From: an uncultured Bacteroidota bacterium
GTDB lineage: Bacteria > Bacteroidota > Bacteroidia > Flavobacteriales > Flavobacteriaceae
Assembly (NCBI GenBank): GCA_902523635.1
Contig: CABZAE010000005.1
Coordinates: 16,952-80,951 of the forward strand
DNA length: 64,000 nt
Direction of reading: 5' to 3'
Shown: positions 28,122-36,236 of the stretch, piece after piece
Layout of the letters: every line of letters begins with the position of its first letter
Numbering within the stretch: the first letter of the stretch is position 1
Notes under the pieces: model-generated
What the model saw: the letters and a program-made list of their open reading frames with translations, nothing else
Database searches by the model: none
Told to the model about the DNA's origin: nothing
Program-made: the position numbers and the translations under genes

Positions 28122-28972
28122 TTGTAATTTTTACATATCTGTTTAGAAACTCCTAATCCATCAATTCCTAACTCTAAAACATCACCTTCCTTCAAATATT
28201 GTGGAGGATCAAGACCTAAACCGACCCCTGATGGTGTTCCAGTTGAAATGATGTCTCCAGGAAGCAATGTCATAAACTGGCTTGTATAGCTAACAATCTC
28301 TTGAACATTAAATATAAAATCAGATGTATTACTGTTTTGCATAATTTTTCCGTTTAGTTTTAACCAAAGATTCAAATTATTAGGATCTTTAATTTCATCT
28401 ACTGTCGCTATGAATGGACCTAGAGGAGCAAATGTATCACAGCTTTTGCCTTTAACCCATTGACCAGATCTTTCTAACTGGTATGAACGTTCACTAACAT
28501 CATTGTGTAAAAGATACCCTGCAATATAATTTAAAGCGTCTTTTTCTTTAACGTAAGATGCTTTTTTACCAATAACGACAGCTAGCTCAACCTCCCAATC
28601 CGTTTTTTTACTTCCTTTAGGAATAATGATGTAATCATTTGGACCTATGATCGATGAACTAGCCTTGAAAAACAAAACAGGTTCGCTTGGCTTATCCATA
28701 CCACTTTCGTGAGCATGCTTTAAATAGTTAAGTCCTACACAAACAATTTTAGAAGGTCGTGATAATGGAGGGCCTAATCTAGAATCCTCAGGAACAATCG
28801 GGCATTTATCATGATTTAATTTTAACCAAGTATTTAGCTTAGACAAACCACTATTTGTAAAAAAATTTTCATCATAATCACTTACAAATGAAGAAACATC
28901 AATTTTTTTTCCGGATTCTAAAATAATCCCAGGTTTTTCACTATTCAATTTACCAAATCTTATAAGTTTCAT
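28118..28972 (-). CDS. fumarylacetoacetate hydrolase family protein, probable 2,4-diketo-3-deoxy-L-fuconate hydrolase
   Basis: A 284-residue FAH-fold enzyme. The KIVCVGLNYLKHAHESG segment, the metal ligands in DWEVELAVVIGKKA and HNDVSER, the WVKGKSCDTFAPLGPF loop and the ending GDIISTGTPSGVGLG are all typical. In the non-phosphorylating fucose route this family cleaves 2,4-diketo-3-deoxy-L-fuconate to pyruvate and L-lactate, which explains the FMN lactate dehydrogenase in the same operon. The assignment to this diketo acid is from context; the family also holds ureidoglycolate lyase and other C-C hydrolases. Confidence 0.85.
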   Translation of the reverse strand: MKLIRFGKLNSEKPGIILESGKKIDVSSFVSDYDENFFTNSGLSKLNTWLKLNHDKCPIVPEDSRLGPPLSRPSKIVCVGLNYLKHAHESGMDKPSEPVLFFKASSSIIGPNDYIIIPKGSKKTDWEVELAVVIGKKASYVKEKDALNYIAGYLLHNDVSERSYQLERSGQWVKGKSCDTFAPLGPFIATVDEIKDPNNLNLWLKLNGKIMQNSNTSDFIFNVQEIVSYTSQFMTLLPGDIISTGTPSGVGLGLDPPQYLKEGDVLELGIDGLGVSKQICKNYK

Positions 28973-28979
28973 TTGTGTA

Positions 28980-29765
28980 TTATTTAGAATTTAATGTTAC
29001 GTAGCCTCCATCTATTCCATAATTTGATCCTGTTATAAAGCTGGCTTCGTCTGAACATAGAAATAGAGCTAAATCGGCAACTTCATGTGATTTACCCATT
29101 CTACCAATAGGTTGCGATTGAGATAATTTTTTAAAAATTTCTTTTTCATTTCCAGGGTAATTTTTCTTTATAAAACCATCAACAAATGGAGTGTGAATAC
29201 GTGCGGGGGATATTGCGTTACACCTTATATTATTAGGTAAATAATCTTTTGCGATAGAATTTGTCATAGCAAGTACAGCTCCTTTTGTCATTGAATATGC
29301 AAATCGATCAGAAACCCCAACAGAGGAAGCAACTGAAGCTATATTTAAAATTACACCTCCACCATTTATTTTCATACCTGGAATACTAGCTTTGGTACAG
29401 TTGTAAACACCTTTCACATTAATTTCGTACAATTTTTCAAAATCTTTTTCACTGCAATTTTCAATATTGCCAACATGTGCTACCCCAGCATTATTAATTA
29501 AAATATCGATTTTAGACTTTTTTTCTATGTCCATTATCGATTTTGAGACCTCTTTAAAGTTTGTTACATCACATTGATGGTAAAAAGTCTTAAAACCCAT
29601 TTTATTAATTTCATTAACCAAAGGTCTACCTAGACTTTCGTCGATATCTATAATGTGTATCTCACAACCTTGAATAGCAAATGTTTTAACCATGGATTTT
29701 CCAATTCCGCTTGCTCCTCCAGTGATTACAGCAGTCTTGCTTTCTAAAGAAAACTTTGTTTTCAT
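28980..29765 (-). CDS. SDR oxidoreductase, probable 2-keto-3-deoxy-L-fuconate dehydrogenase
   Basis: Classical short-chain dehydrogenase of 261 residues with VITGGASGIGKSM, LINNAGVAHVG, the catalytic Ser in NIASVASSVG and an intact YSMTKGAVLAMT (YxxxK), ending FITGSNYGIDGGYVTL. The open frame extends 11 codons upstream into the dehydratase gene; I use the ATG at 29765 (MKTKFSLESKTAVITGG), eight bases after that gene's stop. By position it would oxidise C4 of 2-keto-3-deoxy-L-fuconate before hydrolysis by the FAH-family enzyme. Which of the operon's two SDRs does which step is inferred from their sequence endings. Confidence 0.84.
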   Translation of the reverse strand: MKTKFSLESKTAVITGGASGIGKSMVKTFAIQGCEIHIIDIDESLGRPLVNEINKMGFKTFYHQCDVTNFKEVSKSIMDIEKKSKIDILINNAGVAHVGNIENCSEKDFEKLYEINVKGVYNCTKASIPGMKINGGGVILNIASVASSVGVSDRFAYSMTKGAVLAMTNSIAKDYLPNNIRCNAISPARIHTPFVDGFIKKNYPGNEKEIFKKLSQSQPIGRMGKSHEVADLALFLCSDEASFITGSNYGIDGGYVTLNSK

Positions 29766-29773
29766 TTTACTTT

Positions 29774-31435
29774 TTACAATGATATTCCTCTCTTCCAAGG
29801 TATAAAATCATTTTGACCTAATTGACGAGCACAAACAATTTTTTTTCCACTAGCCACATCAGTTATGTATTTTAATAGTTTCTCTCCACAACTTTCGACT
29901 GTTTCCTTTCCATCTATAATATCGCCCGAGTTAAAATCTATAATATCGTTCATATCATTAAAAAGGGATGTGTTGGATGAAATTTTTATAACTGGAACAG
30001 CAGGGTTTCCGGTTGGTGTTCCCAATCCAGTAGTAAATAAAATAAGATTAGCACCAGAAGCCACAATTCCTGTCGTAGATTCTACATCATTTCCTGGCGT
30101 ACACAAAAGGTTTAAACCTTTTTTTGTTAATTGTTCAGTATAATCCAAAACATCAACTACTGGAGAAGTGCCTCCCTTTTTTGCAGCCCCTGCAGATTTA
30201 ATAGCATTAGTAATTAAACCATCTTTAATATTTCCTGGTGAAGGATTTGCATAAAAGCCTGACCCTAGAGCTTCTGCTTTCGCATTGTAAGTTTTCATTA
30301 TTTGTACAAACTTCTTAGCCTTATCAAGTTCCAGACAACGATTAATTAAGTCTTGTTCTATTCCGTGGAGTTCAGGAAATTCTGAGATAATTACTGAGCC
30401 ACCTAATGCAACTAATAAATCTGAAAAATATCCTACAGTTGGATTTGCAGTAATTCCTGAGAAACCATCTGATCCACCACATTCCAATCCTACTACTAAA
30501 CTATGCAATGGTTGAGGAGTTCTTTCTGTTTTATTAGCTTCGACAAGACCGATAAAAGTTTTTTTTATAGCCTCAGCAATAAATTGTTTTTCAGATTTAA
30601 TTTTCTGTTGTTCTAAGTAGAACAAAGGTTTTGATTTACAAAATTTTAGCTTTTTTAATGATCTTTTGAGTAATGCAATCTGAGCGTGCTGACAACCAAG
30701 ACTTAAAATTGTTGCTCCAGCCACATTGGGGTTATTAATATATCCAGCTAAAAGATTACACAAAGTTTTTGAGTCTTCTCTTGTACCTCCACATCCTCCA
30801 TCATGGGTAAGAAAATAGATACCATCAACGTTTGGAAATAAGGGGTTATTTTTTTTTCTATTGTTAAAATCTATTTCAATATCCATGAGTTGTTCAGCTG
30901 ATGATCCTTTTTTGAAATGTTTAATCAAGTTTTCAAGATCATATGATCCTTGAGAATTATTTTCATAACCAAGTTCTTTGAGTATTGTCGCTTTGATAAT
31001 TTCAACATTCCTGTTTTGACAAAAGACAAGGGGAATCACTAGCCAATTATTTTCAGTTCCAACACTACCATTGGATCTTTTATATCCTAAAAAATTTTTA
31101 TTTGAGAACTTGTCAACATTGGGTAATTTCCAGCAATAACTTTTTTTATAATTATTAATGGAGAATTTTTGGATTTCATCTTTTATGTTATGTGTATTGA
31201 TTGGTGAACCTTTTGTGATTGATTTTTGAGCTACACCAACCACAACTCCGTACATAATTATTTTATCGTTGAGGTTTAAATTTTGGATACTTAACTTGTG
31301 TTTTGATTTAACATCTCTAGTAATTTCGATTAAATCACCATTCACCTTAATGTACGTCCCCTTTTTTAAATCTTCAAGAGCAACGATAACATTGTCTTTA
31401 GAGTGAATTTTTAATGTTTTTAATTTTGAATACAT
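29774..31435 (-). CDS. UxaA/GarD family sugar-acid dehydratase, probable L-fuconate dehydratase
   Basis: A 553-residue protein with the two parts of the altronate/galactarate dehydratase family: an N-terminal SAF domain (about 10-85, VIVALEDLKKGTYI, IMYGVVVGVA, INTHNI) and a C-terminal catalytic part (FLGYKRSNGSVGTEN, THDGGCGG, LGCQHAQ, GLECGGSDGFSGITANP, PTGNPAVPVIKI). These enzymes remove water from aldonates using a divalent metal. The known fucose pathway needs a fuconate dehydratase, usually an enolase-superfamily enzyme, and none is present here, so this first gene of the operon is the natural candidate. Start ATG at 31435. Confidence 0.85.
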   Translation of the reverse strand: MYSKLKTLKIHSKDNVIVALEDLKKGTYIKVNGDLIEITRDVKSKHKLSIQNLNLNDKIIMYGVVVGVAQKSITKGSPINTHNIKDEIQKFSINNYKKSYCWKLPNVDKFSNKNFLGYKRSNGSVGTENNWLVIPLVFCQNRNVEIIKATILKELGYENNSQGSYDLENLIKHFKKGSSAEQLMDIEIDFNNRKKNNPLFPNVDGIYFLTHDGGCGGTREDSKTLCNLLAGYINNPNVAGATILSLGCQHAQIALLKRSLKKLKFCKSKPLFYLEQQKIKSEKQFIAEAIKKTFIGLVEANKTERTPQPLHSLVVGLECGGSDGFSGITANPTVGYFSDLLVALGGSVIISEFPELHGIEQDLINRCLELDKAKKFVQIMKTYNAKAEALGSGFYANPSPGNIKDGLITNAIKSAGAAKKGGTSPVVDVLDYTEQLTKKGLNLLCTPGNDVESTTGIVASGANLILFTTGLGTPTGNPAVPVIKISSNTSLFNDMNDIIDFNSGDIIDGKETVESCGEKLLKYITDVASGKKIVCARQLGQNDFIPWKRGISL

Positions 31436-31456
31436 TAACTAAATTTATATGCACAA

Positions 31457-31472
31457 ATTAGTAAAAACTAAT
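31457..31472. promoter_or_regulatory. perfect inverted repeat before the fucose operon (candidate operator)
   Basis: ATTAGT-AAAA-ACTAAT forms a perfect 6-base inverted repeat with a four-base spacer, 21 bases before the start codon of the first operon gene. The position suits a repressor site, but no regulator gene lies in the cluster and A/T-rich repeats of this length can arise by chance. Confidence 0.3.
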
Positions 31473-31554
31473 AAATTACAGATTAAAACATAATATTTCA
31501 TCTCTTCTTAATTTGTTTATTAGAATTTAGGTTAGTGAAGTAAAAAAAATTAAA

Positions 31555-32073
31555 CTATAGATCTATTAGTTTATTTTTTATTTGTTTAACCCATTTTTTT
31601 ATTCTTTGATCAGTTTGGTCCTGTTGATTATCTTCATCAATAACTAATCCGTAAAAAAGATCATCATTCATCAATCCAAGTGATTCATTAAATTCATAAC
31701 CTTTATTTGGCCAATGACCAAAAACTTCTCCACCATTTTCCAAAACAACTTTTGCTAGAATTCCAATTCCATCAACAAAATTATCGGGATATCCATATTG
31801 ATCTCCAAGTCCAAAGAAACAGACTTCCTTTCCTGTAAAATCAATTTTTTTGAAGTCAGGAAAAAAGTCCTCCCAATCACTTTGTAGATCACCATCATAC
31901 CATGTAGGAACACCAATTATGATTTTATCATAGCGATCAAAATCTTCAGGCTTAATTGTGAATACTTCAATGATATCTAATTCAATAGCTAATTCCTTGG
32001 TTATGAGACTAACCACCAGTTCTGTTATTCCTGTATCAGAGCCGTAAATTAATGCTGTTTTTATATTATTCAC
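31555..32073 (-). CDS. fldA: flavodoxin
   Basis: A 172-residue long-chain flavodoxin that carries electrons on FMN and can replace ferredoxin under iron shortage. The phosphate-binding loop reads YGSDTGITELV, slightly changed from the usual GSTTGNTE; the isoalloxazine loop GVPTWYDGDLQSDWEDFF, with Trp, and FFGLGDQYGYPDNFVDG are typical. Start ATG at 32073. A well-matched promoter lies upstream, giving a roughly 40-base leader. It is a single gene, 119 bases before the fucose operon, which may be partly transcribed by read-through in the same direction only after it. Confidence 0.92.
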   Translation of the reverse strand: MNNIKTALIYGSDTGITELVVSLITKELAIELDIIEVFTIKPEDFDRYDKIIIGVPTWYDGDLQSDWEDFFPDFKKIDFTGKEVCFFGLGDQYGYPDNFVDGIGILAKVVLENGGEVFGHWPNKGYEFNESLGLMNDDLFYGLVIDEDNQQDQTDQRIKKWVKQIKNKLIDL

Positions 32074-32119
32074 TTTAATGTAAATATATCAGATTGGGAC
32101 CGATTTAATAATAAAAATG

Positions 32120-32150
32120 CAAACCTAAATGATTTTCCAATTCAAACAAA
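32120..32150 (-). promoter_or_regulatory. Bacteroidota-type promoter of the flavodoxin gene
   Basis: On the minus strand TTTG (32150-32147) is followed after 19 bases by TAGGTTTG (32127-32120), matching both boxes of the TTTG/TAnnTTTG consensus. The start of transcription would be near 32113. Confidence 0.7.
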
Positions 32151-32199
32151 ATCGAAAAGAACAATTCTAAGTAACCTTATTATTTTTATTAAATAAATT

Positions 32200-33393
32200 T
32201 TATATCAAATTTGAATCAATTTTAACAGATTTCAAATGACTTTTTCCATTTTTAGAAATGGTCCAAACTACAAACACCTCGTTTCCAACTATTTCCAGCT
32301 GAGGAACACCACTATTTCTCTCACCACTAATATTATCCACTGTAAAATGTTTTGAAATTGAACCATTAAAATCAACTTTTTTTAATCTCAAATACGAACC
32401 ATTACTGTCATTTTCAATATAACTAACAATCACCTGATCATTATTCAGAAAATCAATATCAACCCTTCCAACTGGATCAAAATCATTTAATTTTATTGGA
32501 TTATTAAAAGTTGAACCCAAATCATCAGAAAGTGCAACATTAACGGTCGGAATCCCTTTGGAAATCGTAAACCAAGCTACTGCTAGTTTATTTAAATTTG
32601 ATATAACTTTAGGTCCATTAACTGGACATCCATTTATTTTCCAATTGTCATTATTTACTGCTTTAGGCTTATCCCATTCACCTAAAATAGATTTTGTAAT
32701 GTAAATATCTCTTATTTCATCTTCACTCCTATCTCTATAAACTACAATTGGACCCTCCGGTGAGTCAGTAATAGATGTTTGACAGCATTCGCAAGTCATG
32801 GCATCAAGTTCACGATCATTGACAATCTCTCCGTTCTGGGTTACTTGTGCAAAACGAATAGTCATTGGTTTGTGATTTCCGTCCATATCTTTAAAAATTG
32901 TATTTCTTCCATCTAACCATGTTAGAAAAAAACCACCTTTTTTGTCATTTTTAATACTAACAAAACCATGTTCAGCTTTTACACCCTCTTTATTTAATTT
33001 GAAGTTTGACCTTACAGTTTCTCCATTTATCTTGTTCAAATTCAGAATGATATCATATTCGTATGTTCCATCTCCCGATTTTTGAAGATGGCTTGAAAGA
33101 ACTAAGTCATCATTAATTGAATGAGTAGGAAAATCAGCCCAGTTAATAAACCAATTACTTCCTTTTGCCAATGACATGGGTTTTGACCATTGATTGTTTA
33201 TATACTGGGTGAATTTTAGGGTTGCATCATTATTATCATTTTTTGATACCCAAGACAGTGATAATTTTTTTTCACTAGAGACTAAACTTGGTTGACCATT
33301 GTTATTATCGAAATCAAAAGGGATTTCTTTTACGGTCTTGTCTGTCTTACATGAAATAATTAAAAAAAATGCAATTACGTAAAGTTTGTTCAT
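32200..33393 (-). CDS. sialidase-like (BNR/beta-propeller) lipoprotein with CxCC motif
   Basis: A 397-residue lipoprotein (signal ending LIISC at residue 15) made of repeated beta-strand units that resemble a sialidase-fold propeller, such as LSLSWVSKNDN, FFLTWLDGRN, PIVVYRDRSEDEIRDIY and LAVAWFTIS. No sialidase catalytic residues can be asserted. It carries a conserved-looking MTCECCQT motif (Cys201, 203, 204) and NGCPVNGPKV (Cys256), which I recall as a feature of this uncharacterised family. The motif could be a metal site or a redox-active thiol set. It starts one base after the TlpA-like gene, so the two are probably functionally linked. Confidence 0.7.
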   Translation of the reverse strand: MNKLYVIAFFLIISCKTDKTVKEIPFDFDNNNGQPSLVSSEKKLSLSWVSKNDNNDATLKFTQYINNQWSKPMSLAKGSNWFINWADFPTHSINDDLVLSSHLQKSGDGTYEYDIILNLNKINGETVRSNFKLNKEGVKAEHGFVSIKNDKKGGFFLTWLDGRNTIFKDMDGNHKPMTIRFAQVTQNGEIVNDRELDAMTCECCQTSITDSPEGPIVVYRDRSEDEIRDIYITKSILGEWDKPKAVNNDNWKINGCPVNGPKVISNLNKLAVAWFTISKGIPTVNVALSDDLGSTFNNPIKLNDFDPVGRVDIDFLNNDQVIVSYIENDSNGSYLRLKKVDFNGSISKHFTVDNISGERNSGVPQLEIVGNEVFVVWTISKNGKSHLKSVKIDSNLI

Positions 33394-33394
33394 T

Positions 33395-33871
33395 TTATAA
33401 TGATTTCAATTGATTAATGATTTCTTCAGAGTCCCATTTGGTGACACCAATAATTGTTTTAATTTTTTTTCCTTTCTCATCATATACAAAAGATGTTGGC
33501 AAAGAATAAACTCCAACAATTTCATTTGATTTTTTTGATTTAAAAAAATTCAAATTAAATTCTCTTGATGTTGTAAAATCAAGAATTTTATCCATGTTTT
33601 CATCAGAAACCAGCACAAAGTTATAAATCTGTGAAAGTTTTTTTTGAGCATTTTCAATTTCTGGCATTTCTTTGATACATGGTCCACACCAAGTTGCCCA
33701 ATAATTAATTATTGTTTTCTTTCCATACAAAGATTTGGGTTCCAAGATATTATTGTTTAAATCAAAAATTACCGATTTATTTTGAAGTAAAGCCAGATCA
33801 GATAAATTATTACTTTTCTCTTGGCAAGAAAAAAAATGTAATAAAAAAAAACAACAAATAATTTTTTTCAT
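33395..33871 (-). CDS. TlpA-like thioredoxin lipoprotein
   Basis: A 158-residue periplasmic thiol protein. The signal peptide ends in HFFSC (Cys16 as the lipid site), and the thioredoxin domain carries Cys62-Gly-Pro-Cys65 in NYWATWCGPCIKEMPEIE and the cis-Pro in VYSLPTSFVYDEKG. By family it is a disulfide reductase or resilience factor kept reduced by DsbD/CcdA. It is seven-base spaced from the zinc protease upstream and one base from the Cys-motif propeller gene downstream; the latter is its most likely client. Confidence 0.88.
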   Translation of the reverse strand: MKKIICCFFLLHFFSCQEKSNNLSDLALLQNKSVIFDLNNNILEPKSLYGKKTIINYWATWCGPCIKEMPEIENAQKKLSQIYNFVLVSDENMDKILDFTTSREFNLNFFKSKKSNEIVGVYSLPTSFVYDEKGKKIKTIIGVTKWDSEEIINQLKSL

Positions 33872-33877
33872 AATTAA

Positions 33878-36223
33878 TTATTCAGTAACCATTTTGAGAT
33901 AAACATAGTGAGATTTAAACTTACTCAATGACTTTTTACTTTGTTTTTTAGCAAAATTAAAAATATCTTTTTTGGTTTGTAATAAATCAGTTTTGATTGT
34001 TAAACTTAAGTTTCTTTGATTAAGTAAAAATTCTAGTCTTTCAACAAAATAAAGTTGTATTCCCCTTTGAAATAGATCGGGTTGTGGTATTGTACTATAA
34101 AAGTCCTTGTACAATGAATTTAAAATTTGTTTTACTGAAATTCCCTTTCCTTTGAGTGTTCGGTAAGAAGATTGGATTCTGTTTAATTTTGAAACAGAAA
34201 GTAAACGATCAATAGCACCTTTTTGTATGTTGTGAAAAACAGAAATAACACCCTCCCCTTTGATTTGAGAAACTAGATCCGGTTCCATTAACCAGGACTG
34301 AGTTTCCCAGAGGTTTGTTTTCAAAAAATTTAGAGCTTCTTTTTGTTTATCATAATTGACATTCAAAAATCTGGTTACATTTTTTTGGTTAAAGTTATGA
34401 GGTGTGTCATTAATTCCTCCAATAATTGAATGAACATGATAAATGTAACGTCTGTAGACACTAATCATTTCATCATACAGCTCATTTAAATCATCATAAT
34501 TACCATTTGGTTCAGTAGTCCAGTTAATAAGGTTTTTCGAAACAAATTTTAAATTTTTTAATCCATAAAAACTAGCTTTAATTGGATCATCTCCTATGTC
34601 TTCAGTTTTTGAGTCGGGATCGTTTCCGTATCCACCAAACATATACAAAGGGTTTAACGATTTATCATCAACAATTTTTTTTAAAATTTCTTTTTCTTCT
34701 TCAGAACTTTTGTTGTAGAACCTATACCCCCATTCTATCGAATAGTTATCATAAGGACCCAGTTTTCTAATATATCTAATATCTTGATCTCCAGGCTGGG
34801 CAACATAATTATAGCGTGCATAATCCATAATAGTGGTTGCAATTCCAAATTTTTGGGTAAAAGATCCTGATCTTAATGAATCTACTGGGTATGCACTACT
34901 AGCCTTCATGTTGTGTGGTAAACCAAGAGCATGTCCAACTTCATGTGAAATGACTCTTCTCATCATTTCTCCAATTTCTTCTTCAGGTGTATTGAGTGAT
35001 CTTGCCTTGGGATTGGATGCAGCAGTCTCTAATAAATATCTATTTCTATATGATCTTAAATGATTATGATACCATATGATGTCACTTTCTAAAATTTCTC
35101 CTGTCCTGGGATCAGAAACACTTGGACCAACTGCATTTCGAGTTGTTGAGGCAACATATCTAACAGTTGAATATCTAATATCTTCCGGACTAAAATCTGG
35201 ATTTTCATAAGGAGATGGTGGATCCTTCGCAATTATGGCGTTTTTAAATCCAGCTTTTTCAAAAGCACTGTTCCAGTCCTCAATTCCAAGTTTAAAATAT
35301 TTTCTCCATTTTATTGGAGTTGCAGGATCCAAATAATAAATAATAGGTTTGACAGGTTCTACCAACTCACCCCTCAAATACTTTTCAATGTCAGATGGAA
35401 CTAATCTCCATCTTCTTACAATTTTATAATTGTCAGATTTTAATTTTGGTGAGCTGTAATTAATCTTTTCAAGTGTGAACCAGCCTACACGTTTATCCTC
35501 ATACCTAACTTGCATGGGATCATCAGGTAAACTCACAATTGAATGGTTAATCTGAAAACTAAATGTTTTGGTTGAATTTTCACGTGGAGCTTTATTTACA
35601 TTGAATGTAAGTGTATGTAAAATTTCGGTATTATTTGGAAAACTTCTGGCAGAATCAATAAAACTTCTTTTTTTATCAATTCCACCAATTTTATAATTTT
35701 CTTTCTCATATGACCGAATAATATTAAAACCGGGTGAATCAGACATAAAATAGTCTGTAACATCAAATAAATATCTGTCCTTTTCTATATTTTCAATTTG
35801 AAATGCTGCCAAAATAGGTTTGAAATTATTTTGCTTAACACTAATTGAAATAGGATCATTGGCTTCAGCAATGTTTGTAAAACTAACTTCTTTCAAAAGA
35901 ATTTTATTTTCCATTTTTTCAAACATAACAACACGCTCAGATGTTTTAGAACCTGCATTGAGATAACCTGAATAATTGGATGGCAACTGAGAAAACCGTG
36001 TTACGATAAGAAGTTCCTTGTCTAATAATTTTTTATCGATTTCGAAAAATAATTTATTTTTAACTGATAGATGAGTATTGATTAAACCCAAGTTTGATTT
36101 CATATTTTTTATGATTGAATCAATTGGTTTCAATTTGCTATTCTGTTGAGAGTAGATCTGAGTAAATAATGGGTAAATTATTATTGCTGAAATAACAAAT
36201 ACTATTTTAAATCTCTGTTTCAT
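33878..36223 (-). CDS. secreted metzincin-like zinc metalloprotease (DUF5117/DUF5118 type)
   Basis: A 781-residue exported protein with a signal peptide (about 1-25) and a large N-terminal beta region of the DUF5118/DUF5117 kind (about 30-280, FSQLPSNYSGYLNAG and related), then a metalloprotease core with HEVGHALGLPHN (His427, Glu428, His431 and the third His), followed by an alpha-helical C-terminal domain. The substrate is unknown. I use the ATG at 36223; the frame opens four codons earlier at a TTG. It lies 13 bases after the M16 peptidase stop and heads into the TlpA-like gene. Confidence 0.85.
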   Translation of the reverse strand: MKQRFKIVFVISAIIIYPLFTQIYSQQNSKLKPIDSIIKNMKSNLGLINTHLSVKNKLFFEIDKKLLDKELLIVTRFSQLPSNYSGYLNAGSKTSERVVMFEKMENKILLKEVSFTNIAEANDPISISVKQNNFKPILAAFQIENIEKDRYLFDVTDYFMSDSPGFNIIRSYEKENYKIGGIDKKRSFIDSARSFPNNTEILHTLTFNVNKAPRENSTKTFSFQINHSIVSLPDDPMQVRYEDKRVGWFTLEKINYSSPKLKSDNYKIVRRWRLVPSDIEKYLRGELVEPVKPIIYYLDPATPIKWRKYFKLGIEDWNSAFEKAGFKNAIIAKDPPSPYENPDFSPEDIRYSTVRYVASTTRNAVGPSVSDPRTGEILESDIIWYHNHLRSYRNRYLLETAASNPKARSLNTPEEEIGEMMRRVISHEVGHALGLPHNMKASSAYPVDSLRSGSFTQKFGIATTIMDYARYNYVAQPGDQDIRYIRKLGPYDNYSIEWGYRFYNKSSEEEKEILKKIVDDKSLNPLYMFGGYGNDPDSKTEDIGDDPIKASFYGLKNLKFVSKNLINWTTEPNGNYDDLNELYDEMISVYRRYIYHVHSIIGGINDTPHNFNQKNVTRFLNVNYDKQKEALNFLKTNLWETQSWLMEPDLVSQIKGEGVISVFHNIQKGAIDRLLSVSKLNRIQSSYRTLKGKGISVKQILNSLYKDFYSTIPQPDLFQRGIQLYFVERLEFLLNQRNLSLTIKTDLLQTKKDIFNFAKKQSKKSLSKFKSHYVYLKMVTE

Positions 36224-36236
36224 ACATATATCCAAA

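Noticed and set aside
32200..33393. Calling the propeller lipoprotein a sialidase that acts with the fucose enzymes.
   Set aside because: No sialidase catalytic Arg triad, Tyr or Asp-box series can be shown, and it lies in a protease/thioredoxin operon rather than the fucose operon.
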